Of a stretch of DNA of 64,000 nucleotides, positions 1 to 7,770 are shown piece after piece. Position numbers and translations under genes: made by a program. Within the stretch, counting starts at the first letter, position 1. Each line of letters opens with the position of its first letter. The stretch covers positions 1 to 64,000 of the forward strand of contig JAVWVS010000011.1 in the NCBI GenBank assembly GCA_036666555.1, given 5' to 3'. This stretch comes from UMGS1251 sp036666555 (GTDB lineage Bacteria > Bacillota > Clostridia > Lachnospirales > Lachnospiraceae). The notes under the pieces are model-generated. The model did not search any database and was not told where the DNA came from. It saw nothing but the letters and a program-made list of their open reading frames with translations.

Positions 1-283
1 AAACAAAGCAATCGAGCTATATCATTTTGAAAAGTAGCTGCAAAAGTGTGGAGATGAGGATATTTTACTTGGTATCGGAAAATCACTTTATCCCCCCATT
101 GCAAAAAAATACAACGCCACTCCCTCCAGTGTGGAACGAAATTTGCGAACTGTCATTACTTTGTGTTGGGAGCATGGAAATCGCAAGTTTCTAAATTCTA
201 TTTCCGCTTACCCACTTTGTCACAAACCAAGTATCGGTGAATTTATTGATATTCTTGTCATGTACTTAAAGATTTCCCATTGA
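1..283 (+). pseudogene. Spo0A C-terminal (DNA-binding) domain remnant, 5' cut by window edge
   Basis: The frame ending in TGA at 281-283 encodes a Spo0A_C-type winged-helix domain. From about position 65 it reads DILLGIGKSLYPPIAKKYN and then SVERNLRTVI, close to the sigma-contact and recognition-helix region of Spo0A (LYPDIAKKYN, VERAIRHAIEVAW). There is no receiver domain in view. The same frame has a TAG at 35-37, and upstream of it NKAIELYHFEK resembles the preceding Spo0A helix. No ATG lies between the TAG and the domain; the first GTG in frame is at 140, inside it. I infer a small Spo0A_C paralogue broken by a nonsense codon or small insertion, unless a non-standard start is used. Upstream sequence is outside the window. 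Confidence 0.5.
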
Positions 284-308
284 TTTCTTTTCTTTCATAG
301 CGTATATT
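280..308 (+). promoter_or_regulatory. Sigma-A-type promoter of the J-domain gene
   Basis: TTGATT (280-285), a 17-bp spacer and TATATT (303-308) lie about 35 bp before the start codon. A good ribosome binding site (CAGGAGGAA) follows. The -35 box overlaps the stop of the upstream Spo0A_C remnant. Confidence 0.5.
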
Positions 309-343
309 TAAACTATGAAAACCCATTTAATCAGGAGGAACTC

Positions 344-1051
344 ATGACACAATGCACTTTTTATGACCTTTTAGGCGTTTCTTCTCATGCCACAAAACAA
401 GAAATCATCAATGCGAAAAATTTTTTAATCAAACGTTTACATCCGGATGCTACTATGGATGATTCCTTTGACACCACACGCTATATCCAGAAAATCTTAG
501 AGGCATACCACGTTCTTTCCGATTCCCACTCCAGAGAACTATATGACAAAAAAACTGCCGGCGCTATCCGCCGGCATACTTATACTGATTTTCAAGAACA
601 GACCCCTGCCGCTTCTTTTGTTCCTTACTGGGAAGCAGCTAATAAATTAAATGAATTGGTAGAAGAAAGTGTTACTCTCTTTTCAAAACAGCAGCGAGCC
701 CAAAAAAGCTTTTTGAGCAATCATTTTCTTCACCAATCTGAAAAAGCAGAAAAACGATTGCAAGAAAGCAAATTTTGTGAGGAAGAATTAATCTCTCTTG
801 CCCACTTAGCTATCCCACATCTGGATTTGCTGAAAGCAGCTTCTGTTCCAGAAAAATATTGGTTCTCTGATGCCATGAATTGGCTTTTACTAAAATGGAG
901 TCAAAATCGAGACTTAGACTTTCATCTTCTATTTCCTATGTACGATGTTTGTATGCAGACTTACAAATCCGAAGGGGAGCAAAATAAACTCAATACCAAA
1001 AGTAAACGCTTTTTATCACAGATGAACCAACTGATAGAGAAAAAACTTTAG
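344..1051 (+). CDS. J-domain (DnaJ-like) protein
   Basis: 235 residues. Residues about 5-70 form a J domain: FYDLLGVSSHATKQEI, then the diagnostic HPD at 33-35, then a third helix ending AYHVLSDSHSRELYD. HPD is the DnaK-contacting motif, so the protein probably recruits or stimulates an Hsp70. The glycine/phenylalanine stretch, zinc fingers and client-binding domains of DnaJ itself are absent, so this is a specialised co-chaperone and not the housekeeping DnaJ. The C-terminal 150 residues are charged and helical and I do not recognise them. CAGGAGGAA ends eight bases before the ATG. It converges with the enzyme I gene with a single base between the stop codons and no visible terminator, so read-through antisense is possible. 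Confidence 0.8.
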   Translation: MTQCTFYDLLGVSSHATKQEIINAKNFLIKRLHPDATMDDSFDTTRYIQKILEAYHVLSDSHSRELYDKKTAGAIRRHTYTDFQEQTPAASFVPYWEAANKLNELVEESVTLFSKQQRAQKSFLSNHFLHQSEKAEKRLQESKFCEEELISLAHLAIPHLDLLKAASVPEKYWFSDAMNWLLLKWSQNRDLDFHLLFPMYDVCMQTYKSEGEQNKLNTKSKRFLSQMNQLIEKKL

Positions 1052-1052
1052 T

Positions 1053-2669
1053 TTACTCCATTGCTTGAATTTGTTCCCGTATTTTCAAAATGCATGCCGG
1101 TGCAACGGAAAGTTCGTCTACACCCATCTGCATAAATGTCTGTGTCAATGTCTCATCTGCCGCCAATTCTCCACAGATACCGACCCAGATACCTTGTGCA
1201 TGTCCATGTTCGACTGTCATGCGAATCATCCTGATAATTGCCTCGTGATGAGAATCGTAAAGCGAATCCAAATGAGGGTTTTGTCTGTCCACAGCCAATG
1301 TATACTGTGTCAAATCATTGGTCCCAATGCTGAAAAAGTCCACTTCTTTTGCCAGTAAATCACTTATCATCACCGCCGCAGGTGTCTCTATCATAATGCC
1401 TAATTCCACTTTCCCCATGGGTTTCTGTTCGAAGCAAAGTTCCGTTTGAACCTTCTTAGCCATATCCCAAATACGATGTATCTCCGAAACAGAAATAATC
1501 ATGGGAAACATTATGGATACGGTTCCATAATAAGATGCGCGGTAAATAGCACGAAGCTGTTCTTTCAATAACTCCGGTTGTTTTAGACAAATACGGATTC
1601 CCCGATATCCCATGGCCGGATTGTCTTCTTTTTCTATATGCAGATAATCTGCTTTTTTATCCGCTCCCAAATCAAAGGTACGAATCACCACCTTTTTACC
1701 CTTCATCTTTTGCACAATAAATCGATATATTTCAAACTGTTCTTCTTCCGAAGGTGGCTGTTTTCTTCCCATGTAAAGGAATTCACTGCGAAACAATCCA
1801 ATCCCCTCTCCATCATTTTCCAATACACTTTCGACATCCTCTGCGCATCCAATATTGGCGTACAACGAAACTTTTTTGCCACTTTTCGTCCTGCTTTTCG
1901 TTCCTATAAGTTGTTTTCGTTCCTTTCGCTTTCTTTGTTCTTCTTCCTGACATTTTTCTGCCATTCTTAAAAATTCTATATCAGGTTGGATGTAAAGCAC
2001 CCCTTTTTCACCATCCACCACTGCCTGTTTATTTTGATATTCCTCTCGCAATTCCATCTCCGTATGGACCAAAGTTGGAATATTCATTGCTCTTGCTAAA
2101 ATTGCAGTATGGGACAAAGAGGATCCTTTTTGGAAAACAAAGCCAGCCACCTTGCTCTTATCTATCTCCATGATTTCACTGGGTGTTAAATCTTGAGCGA
2201 CAAAGATAACCGGCTCGGTAAACGTGATGTGTTCTTCCCTGCCAATCAGTACATCTATCACTTGATTGGAAATATCAAGTACATCTGCGCTCCGCTCCTG
2301 CATATAAGAATCCTCCATACCCGAAAAAGCTTTTGCAAAACTATCTGCGGTCTGAAAAACCGCGTATTCCGCACACACTTTTTTTTCTCTCATCCAGTTC
2401 AGAATGGAGTCTGTATACTGTACATCTTGTAGCATCATTTGATGTGCATCAAAAATCATGGCTTGTTCTTTTCCGGTATGTTGAAATGTCCTTTCATACA
2501 GCTTTTTCAGCTTTTCACTTACAATCTCCTGTGCATGATAAAATCGAGTGATTTCTTTTTCAACCTCTTCCGTATAGTTACAAACAGGAGTATATTTCTT
2601 ATGCCGATACAGATAAATCTGTCCAATCCCCATTCCAGTTACAATACTTTTTCCCCTTTTTGTTACCAT
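1053..2669 (-). CDS. ptsP: Phosphoenolpyruvate-protein phosphotransferase (PTS enzyme I-like)
   Basis: 538 residues, a little shorter than usual enzyme I (about 570). Enzyme I takes phosphate from PEP onto a histidine and passes it to HPr or an HPr-like domain in the cytoplasm. The N-terminal HPr-binding helical domain is residues 1-140. The phospho-histidine is probably H187 in GSSLSHTAILARAMNIPTLV. The usual GGRTSH is degenerate here (KGSSLSH), while the C-terminal PEP-binding barrel is intact: RTFDLGADK, GIMIETPAA, GTNDLTQYTLAVDR and the catalytic cysteine C499 in GICGELAAD. No HPr or EIIA gene lies nearby. It sits 17 bp after the cupin gene at the end of the hydantoinase operon. It may be a second, specialised enzyme I; whether it still serves sugar PTS is open. 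Confidence 0.85.
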   Translation of the reverse strand: MVTKRGKSIVTGMGIGQIYLYRHKKYTPVCNYTEEVEKEITRFYHAQEIVSEKLKKLYERTFQHTGKEQAMIFDAHQMMLQDVQYTDSILNWMREKKVCAEYAVFQTADSFAKAFSGMEDSYMQERSADVLDISNQVIDVLIGREEHITFTEPVIFVAQDLTPSEIMEIDKSKVAGFVFQKGSSLSHTAILARAMNIPTLVHTEMELREEYQNKQAVVDGEKGVLYIQPDIEFLRMAEKCQEEEQRKRKERKQLIGTKSRTKSGKKVSLYANIGCAEDVESVLENDGEGIGLFRSEFLYMGRKQPPSEEEQFEIYRFIVQKMKGKKVVIRTFDLGADKKADYLHIEKEDNPAMGYRGIRICLKQPELLKEQLRAIYRASYYGTVSIMFPMIISVSEIHRIWDMAKKVQTELCFEQKPMGKVELGIMIETPAAVMISDLLAKEVDFFSIGTNDLTQYTLAVDRQNPHLDSLYDSHHEAIIRMIRMTVEHGHAQGIWVGICGELAADETLTQTFMQMGVDELSVAPACILKIREQIQAME

Positions 2670-2686
2670 TTTGTACCCCTTTTTCC

Positions 2687-3016
2687 TTATTTTTCGATTA
2701 ACATCCAGATCAATGTGGCTTCTTCATTGCTATCATTGACACTGCTGTGTTCTTCTCCTGCAGGAATAAAGCCTGCCATTTCAGGACCCATTTCCCATAT
2801 ACGTTCCTGGGTCTTGCATTTCACATGCCCGGATATCACATAGGAATATTCGTCTCCTGTGTGTGCGGCCGGAGGCACCACTGTTCCAGGCGGAAATACC
2901 GCATATCCCATGGAAACCTTTTCTCCTGCCGGTACTTGTTCGCCAAAGAAATCCACCATCGTTACTCCATCTTTTCGCACATTTTTCTCTATCTTTGCCA
3001 TATCACGTACTTGCAT
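2687..3016 (-). CDS. Small single-domain cupin protein
   Basis: 109 residues, one cupin barrel. Motif 1 is degenerate (PPAAHTGDEYSYVISGHVK keeps one His and the acidic E) and motif 2 reads GFIPAGEEHSSVN with one His, so a metal site with two histidines and a glutamate is possible. The ATG follows the hyuB stop by two bases, and its GGGAGG lies inside the hyuB end, so translation is coupled. Cupins in such operons usually bind or isomerise the small substrate or act as sensors; no specific reaction can be assigned. The regulator at the head of the operon carries a second cupin. Confidence 0.75.
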   Translation of the reverse strand: MQVRDMAKIEKNVRKDGVTMVDFFGEQVPAGEKVSMGYAVFPPGTVVPPAAHTGDEYSYVISGHVKCKTQERIWEMGPEMAGFIPAGEEHSSVNDSNEEATLIWMLIEK

Positions 3017-3018
3017 AA

Positions 3019-4752
3019 TTACATTGCCTCCCTTCTGGCATCCGTCATACCTTTGACTTCAAATGTCTGTGGGTCTATCAATACCCCATAATCTTCTTTT
3101 GCCTGGGCTACGGTAATGTATTCATTTTTTACATCCCAAGCAACTTTCTTCGGTTCCCGTTTCAGTGGTTCTCCATAACCGCCACCGCTACAAGTAACCA
3201 TATAAGCCACATCTCCTCGGTTCATCACCTTTCTTGCCACAATCCCCATAGGTCCTTCTACCGTTCCATCTGTATGATGAAATTCAAAATAATTATAGGA
3301 CCCATCCTGACCACCTGCAGCACCCCATGCCGGGAATTTGTTTCGTCCAAAGGAAGCTGTAAATTGTTGTCCGTCCGTCATTGCACGGTACGAACGAACG
3401 GCACCGCTTCCTCCACGGAACTCTCCTGCACCTTTTCCATCGGTATGAAGACTGTATTCCTCGATGCGAATGCCATATCTGTTTTCTGCCATTTCTACCG
3501 GTACATTATAAGTTTCACCGTCTCCGACACAGAACTGTCCTACTTCTCCATCTTTGCCACGACTGGCACCCCATCCGCCACCGGTGGGTTCTACAATTAG
3601 AAAGGCCTCTCCATCCTCTTGTCTGGTTCCCGCCAGCACTACCGAGCACACAGAAAGCATATGTCCTGCACCCAGTGCTTCTGGAAATACAGGTGCTAAT
3701 GCCTTCCACACAATATCTGAAGAATAAATCATGCTTTCAAAATAGCAGGAAGTAGGCGCCGGTGTATGGCACCGAAGTACCGAACCATCTTCCGCAAAAA
3801 TCCGCATAGGCTTGAACACACCGTCATTCACTGCCAGTTCTGGTCCAAGAATAGACATATAAATGACCTTGACTCCGGCACAAAGAGAACTATAACCCGT
3901 ATTAATCGGACTGGCAACTTGAGGACTGCTTCCGGTAAAATCAGCGATAAATTCGTCATCGGTAATGGTGACTTTCAATTTCAATTTTACCGGATTCCCA
4001 TGGCCGTCATCATCCATATACTCTTCCATATCCCAGCTCCCCTTAGGAAGTTCTTTAATTCTTTTATAGGCCACTAAAGAACCTTGCTCCAGCAGACGTT
4101 TCATAGATTCTTTTACGACTTCTACCGTATATTTATCGCACAATTCTCCGATTCTTTTGTACCCGGTGCGTAAAGATGCAATCTGTCCCCACATATCTCC
4201 TTGTGCTGTTTCCGGAAATCGGACATTCCCTTTAATCATATCTACGACCTGTTGACTGATGATTCCGCCATCTACCAGTTTAACACCTGAAAATCGCAGT
4301 CCCTCTTGAAATACTTCCGTGGAATCTGTGGTAAAGGATCCGGCTGCCATACCACCCACATCGGACCAATGGGCTTTATTTCCGATAAATGCCAACAACT
4401 CCCCCTTATAAAATACCGGCATAACCATCCCAATATCCGATAGATGGGTTCCACCTCCCATATAGGGATCGTTAATAATATAAACATCTTCCGGTTTCAT
4501 ATTTTCTTTTCCATATTTCGCTACCGTATCTTGAATCATGGGTGAAATCAATCCAATGAATCCGCAGGCCCCATTTCCCTGAGTCAGCAAATTTCCATCC
4601 ACATCTGCAATTCCACTTGCATAGTCCAGTGTTTCATAAATAATCGGACTCATAGACGTTCTGGCAAATGCATAGAATACTTCGTTACTAACTGCAATTA
4701 AGGTATCTTTTACAATATCAAGTGTAACTGAATCTACATGGATATCTTTCAT
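3019..4752 (-). CDS. hyuB: Hydantoinase B / oxoprolinase family protein
   Basis: 577 residues, normal for the HyuB family, the partner subunit of HyuA in ATP-dependent opening of hydantoin, N-methylhydantoin or 5-oxoproline rings. Family hallmarks seen are the N-terminal SNEVFYAFARTSMSPIIYET, DVYIINDPYMGGGTHLSDI in the first third, and the C-terminal GGGWGASRGKDGE and EFRGGSGAVRSYR glycine-rich segments. It starts two bases after the hyuA stop with GGAGGTGGC inside hyuA, indicating stoichiometric co-expression. The substrate cannot be told from sequence alone; the absence of an adjacent hydantoinase, racemase or carbamoylase argues against a complete hydantoin-to-amino-acid pathway here. Confidence 0.9.
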   Translation of the reverse strand: MKDIHVDSVTLDIVKDTLIAVSNEVFYAFARTSMSPIIYETLDYASGIADVDGNLLTQGNGACGFIGLISPMIQDTVAKYGKENMKPEDVYIINDPYMGGGTHLSDIGMVMPVFYKGELLAFIGNKAHWSDVGGMAAGSFTTDSTEVFQEGLRFSGVKLVDGGIISQQVVDMIKGNVRFPETAQGDMWGQIASLRTGYKRIGELCDKYTVEVVKESMKRLLEQGSLVAYKRIKELPKGSWDMEEYMDDDGHGNPVKLKLKVTITDDEFIADFTGSSPQVASPINTGYSSLCAGVKVIYMSILGPELAVNDGVFKPMRIFAEDGSVLRCHTPAPTSCYFESMIYSSDIVWKALAPVFPEALGAGHMLSVCSVVLAGTRQEDGEAFLIVEPTGGGWGASRGKDGEVGQFCVGDGETYNVPVEMAENRYGIRIEEYSLHTDGKGAGEFRGGSGAVRSYRAMTDGQQFTASFGRNKFPAWGAAGGQDGSYNYFEFHHTDGTVEGPMGIVARKVMNRGDVAYMVTCSGGGYGEPLKREPKKVAWDVKNEYITVAQAKEDYGVLIDPQTFEVKGMTDARREAM

Positions 4753-4754
4753 GA

Positions 4755-6800
4755 TTATGCCACCTCCGTTTCAATAATTAAATTTCCGTAGCGATCCACG
4801 GAAAGTTTCTGACCTTCCCCTACCACTGTAGAGGCTGCCTCTTCTTCCACAATAACAGGTCCTTGCAAAGTTGCACCCCATAAAAGAGTAGAACGTTCAT
4901 AAACCGGTGTGTCAATCCACCCCTCTTCTGTAAAATAAACTTTACGCATTTCTTTTGATACCGGTTGTTCTTTCTCCGGTTGCTTCGAAATCGGTGCTAA
5001 AGATGGTTTTTCCAACCGTCCGTAAGCAACCAAATGTAAATTCACAATTTCGGTAGGCGTATCTTCTAACCGGAAGGTATAAAAATGTTCATGCGCTTGA
5101 TGGAATCGATTGGCAATTTCCGTTTTAATCTCCTGGGTCCAGGGAATCGGTGGAACCGTTACCTTAACGGTATGTTCTTGCCCCATATATCGCATGTCTG
5201 CTATAAACTGGTAGACCATCCCATCCTCCGGTACTCCTTCTTTTGCAAATTGTTCCTTCGCTTGTGTGCAAAGTTGCTGCCACATGGCATTTAATTCTTC
5301 CGGTGAAGTTTCTGCAAGACGACTGATTTTTGTCTGAATATAATCATGACGAATATCCGTCATCAGCATTCCCCACGCAGAAAATACCGGTGCCGCAACC
5401 GGAACTACTACTTTTTGAATATTAAGTTCTTTTGCTAAATAGGCACAGTGCATAGGTCCTCCGCCTCCAAAAGCTACCATAGCGAAATCTCTTGGATCAT
5501 ATCCTCTTCTTACGGAAATCAGTTTCAATGCATTGAGCATATTGGAATCTGCCACACGTAAGATACTCATCGCTGCATCTTCTGCATTCATACCAAACAC
5601 ATCCCCTACCTGCTTTTTAATGGCATCCCGAATGTGATCCATATTCACTTCATTGTCAAAATTTTTCGGAGAAAGCCGTCCGGTTAATAGGCAAGCATCT
5701 GTAGTTGTTGGTTTGGTTCCGCCTTTTCCATAGGCGATGGGACCCGGAATTGCCCCTGCAGATTGAGGTCCCACTTTTAAGGAACCGCCATCATCAATCC
5801 AGGCAATGGATCCGCCACCGTTTCCAATTTCTACAATATCCACTACTGGAGCCATAATCGGGTATCCCGCATAGTTTTCCGTACGTTCAATCCGGTACTC
5901 TGTTGTCACTTTCACCTCACCTTGATCGATCAGGGAACATTTTGCAGTGGTACCACCTACATCAAATGCAATAATATTCTTTTCCCCAATCGCATCCCCT
6001 AATATGGCTGCTCCATAGACTCCTGCTACCGGTCCGGATTCCACCATGTTAATGGGGGTCTGTTTTGCTTGTTCAAATGTGGTTGTGCCACCATTTGATT
6101 GCATAATATATTTTGCACCTTCACAGCCAATTTCATTTAAACGGGACTCTAAATGATTAATGTAAGAAGATGCCACCGGCATTACGTAAGAATTCAAGGC
6201 TACGGTAGATGTGCGCTCATACTCTCTCCATTCCTTGGTGACCTCCACCGAAGAAGTAACAAAAATGTCCGGCCATAGTTCTCTAATATAAGCCACCGTC
6301 TCCTGTTCATGAACGGCATTGGCATAAGAATTCAGATAACAAACCGCAATTGCCTCTACTTTTTCCTTTTTAAAATAATCTACTGCCTGCTTAACATCCT
6401 CTTTGTTCAGTGGCGTTACGACTGTTCCCTTATAGTCCATACGCTCCGTCACTTCTTTCCGAAGATATCTTGGAATAAATGGTCTTGGTTTTGCAAACAC
6501 CATATTAAACAGATCCGGGCGGTTGCATCTTGCAATTTCTAGTACATCCCGAAATCCTTTTGTGGTTAAAAGAGCCGTCTTGGCACCTTTTCGTTCTGTC
6601 AACGCATTGATAATCGTTGTAGTTCCATGAATAAAGTCTTTCATTTCCTTTGGATTCACGCCACTTTTTTTAATGACTTGAATAACGCCCTCTTCAAAAT
6701 TAGGAGGAGTGGTATGGCTCTTGGTCAAAATAGTTCTTCCTTGATCGTCTACGGCCACCAAATCCGTAAATGTTCCACCAATGTCTGTTGCAATTCTCAA
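4755..6800 (-). CDS. hyuA: Hydantoinase A / oxoprolinase family ATP-binding subunit
   Basis: 681 residues, normal for HyuA. It has an actin-like ATPase fold: phosphate-1 loop ATDIGGTFTDLVAVD at residues 4-18, HGTTTIINALTERKGAKTAL near 60, a second glycine motif FDVGGTTAKCSLI near 290, and GNGGGSIAWIDDGG. The adenosine-side motif GGGGPMHCAYLAKEL is near 455. It activates an amide or lactam carbonyl with ATP while HyuB completes hydrolysis. It follows the regulator gene by 33 bp without an intervening promoter. Substrate options include hydantoins, 5-oxoproline or an N-methylated lactam; the sequence does not choose between them. Confidence 0.9.
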   Translation of the reverse strand: MRIATDIGGTFTDLVAVDDQGRTILTKSHTTPPNFEEGVIQVIKKSGVNPKEMKDFIHGTTTIINALTERKGAKTALLTTKGFRDVLEIARCNRPDLFNMVFAKPRPFIPRYLRKEVTERMDYKGTVVTPLNKEDVKQAVDYFKKEKVEAIAVCYLNSYANAVHEQETVAYIRELWPDIFVTSSVEVTKEWREYERTSTVALNSYVMPVASSYINHLESRLNEIGCEGAKYIMQSNGGTTTFEQAKQTPINMVESGPVAGVYGAAILGDAIGEKNIIAFDVGGTTAKCSLIDQGEVKVTTEYRIERTENYAGYPIMAPVVDIVEIGNGGGSIAWIDDGGSLKVGPQSAGAIPGPIAYGKGGTKPTTTDACLLTGRLSPKNFDNEVNMDHIRDAIKKQVGDVFGMNAEDAAMSILRVADSNMLNALKLISVRRGYDPRDFAMVAFGGGGPMHCAYLAKELNIQKVVVPVAAPVFSAWGMLMTDIRHDYIQTKISRLAETSPEELNAMWQQLCTQAKEQFAKEGVPEDGMVYQFIADMRYMGQEHTVKVTVPPIPWTQEIKTEIANRFHQAHEHFYTFRLEDTPTEIVNLHLVAYGRLEKPSLAPISKQPEKEQPVSKEMRKVYFTEEGWIDTPVYERSTLLWGATLQGPVIVEEEAASTVVGEGQKLSVDRYGNLIIETEVA

Positions 6801-6833
6801 AACAATCCCACCTTTCTGATGATATGATTTACT

Positions 6834-7391
6834 TTAAAATACTGTAGGGGTTACCACACAAAGCAATACCAACTCCCTAGGTTCCGGATTCACAATGCGA
6901 TGAAGTAATGTAGAAGGATAATGTATGGATTCTCCCTGTTCTACTGAATATTCTTCTCCATCTACGGTGAAAATAGCTCTTCCCTCTAAAATATAGATAA
7001 ATTCTTCTCCTTCATGTGTGCACGACACAAAATCACTACGCATCGGTTCCATTTTCAAAATCAAACTTTCTAATTTTCTTCCCTCAAATTTACCACTGAG
7101 TTTTTCATAACTGGCATAATTCTTTTCCCATCCCATCAAAGTATCTTTATCTCCATTGGTATGGACAAATTTTACTTTCTGTTCTTTCTCATCAAACAGA
7201 TCTTTCATAGGAAGTTCCAACGCTTCTGCTATTTTTTTCAGAGAAATTAACGTAATGGATGTTTTATTGCACTCAAACTGTGATAAAAAACTGACGGACA
7301 AATCCGTTTTGGCACTCAACTCCTTTAATGTAATCTTTTGTTTTTTTCGATAGTTTCTTATTTTTTCACTTACATCCTGCATGGTATGCAA
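6834..7391 (-). CDS. XRE-family regulator with C-terminal cupin sensor
   Basis: 185 residues. The N-terminal helix-turn-helix (residues about 10-65) reads IRNYRKKQKITLKELSAKTD then SVSFLSQFE, a standard XRE/Cro domain. The C-terminal cupin (about 110-180) contains CTHEGEEFIYILEG and GESIHYPSTLLHRIVN, the ligand-binding barrel typical of PuuR/SutR-like regulators. It is the first gene of the hydantoinase operon and probably senses its substrate or product. A palindrome overlapping its own -35 box suggests autoregulation. No SD is obvious close to this ATG; MQDVSEK four residues in is an alternative start. Confidence 0.85.
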   Translation of the reverse strand: MHTMQDVSEKIRNYRKKQKITLKELSAKTDLSVSFLSQFECNKTSITLISLKKIAEALELPMKDLFDEKEQKVKFVHTNGDKDTLMGWEKNYASYEKLSGKFEGRKLESLILKMEPMRSDFVSCTHEGEEFIYILEGRAIFTVDGEEYSVEQGESIHYPSTLLHRIVNPEPRELVLLCVVTPTVF

Positions 7392-7447
7392 TCTCCATTT
7401 TCTACTAAGTGAACGCCATCAAATTACAGTCGCACTTAATTTTTTTC

Positions 7448-7482
7448 ATTTTATCAAATTGTTCGTCTTTTGTCAACGAACA
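7448..7482 (-). promoter_or_regulatory. Promoter and palindromic operator of the hydantoinase operon
   Basis: On the minus strand TTGACA (7471-7476), a 17-bp spacer and TAAAAT (7448-7453) form a near-consensus sigma-A promoter. The inverted repeat TGTTCG-N11-CGAACA (7460-7482) brackets and includes the -35 box, an ideal site for repression by the adjacent XRE-cupin regulator. The operator role is inferred. Confidence 0.65.
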
Positions 7483-7514
7483 TTTGTGTTCCACGCTGGG
7501 ATTGTCTGTCTAAA

Positions 7515-7554
7515 ATAAAAGCTACATCAACTGTAACGTCGATGTAGCTTTTAT
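7515..7554 (-). terminator. Hairpin terminator after the lysine-rich mini-gene
   Basis: A perfect 14-bp stem (7515-7528 with 7541-7554) and 12-nt loop begin directly after the stop codon of the mini-protein gene. On the minus strand the stem ends in TTTTAT followed by TTTAG, as in intrinsic terminators. Confidence 0.7.
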
Positions 7555-7656
7555 CTATTCATATTTCTTCTTTTCCTTTTTTTTCTTGGTTACACCTTCT
7601 GGAAGTTCAGCCTTCTTCTTTTTATCCTGCTTTTTTTCCGGTTTTTTCGTTGCCAT
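7555..7656 (-). CDS. 33-residue lysine-rich mini-protein of unknown function
   Basis: A short ORF from ATG at 7656 to TAG at 7555-7557. The protein starts MATKKPEKKQDKKKKAELPE and ends in a second lysine/glutamate run, EKKKYE; nearly half the residues are lysine, with a proline-containing hinge in the middle. Support for translation is a very strong ribosome binding site (AGGAGGTGACC, five bases before ATG) and a dedicated 14-bp terminator immediately after the stop, so this is a self-contained gene. It has no hydrophobic segment. Similar tiny basic proteins can bind RNA, ribosomes or DNA, but no function is claimed. Base composition is biased only because of the lysine codons. Confidence 0.6.
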   Translation of the reverse strand: MATKKPEKKQDKKKKAELPEGVTKKKKEKKKYE

Positions 7657-7770
7657 ATAAGGTCACCTCCTTCATGTATGGTTTTCCTTAAACTTTCCTA
7701 TCTCTTATAATACCACTATCTGCTACTTTCATAAACACTTTTTTTCTCAATCGGGAGCAATCCTTATTTA

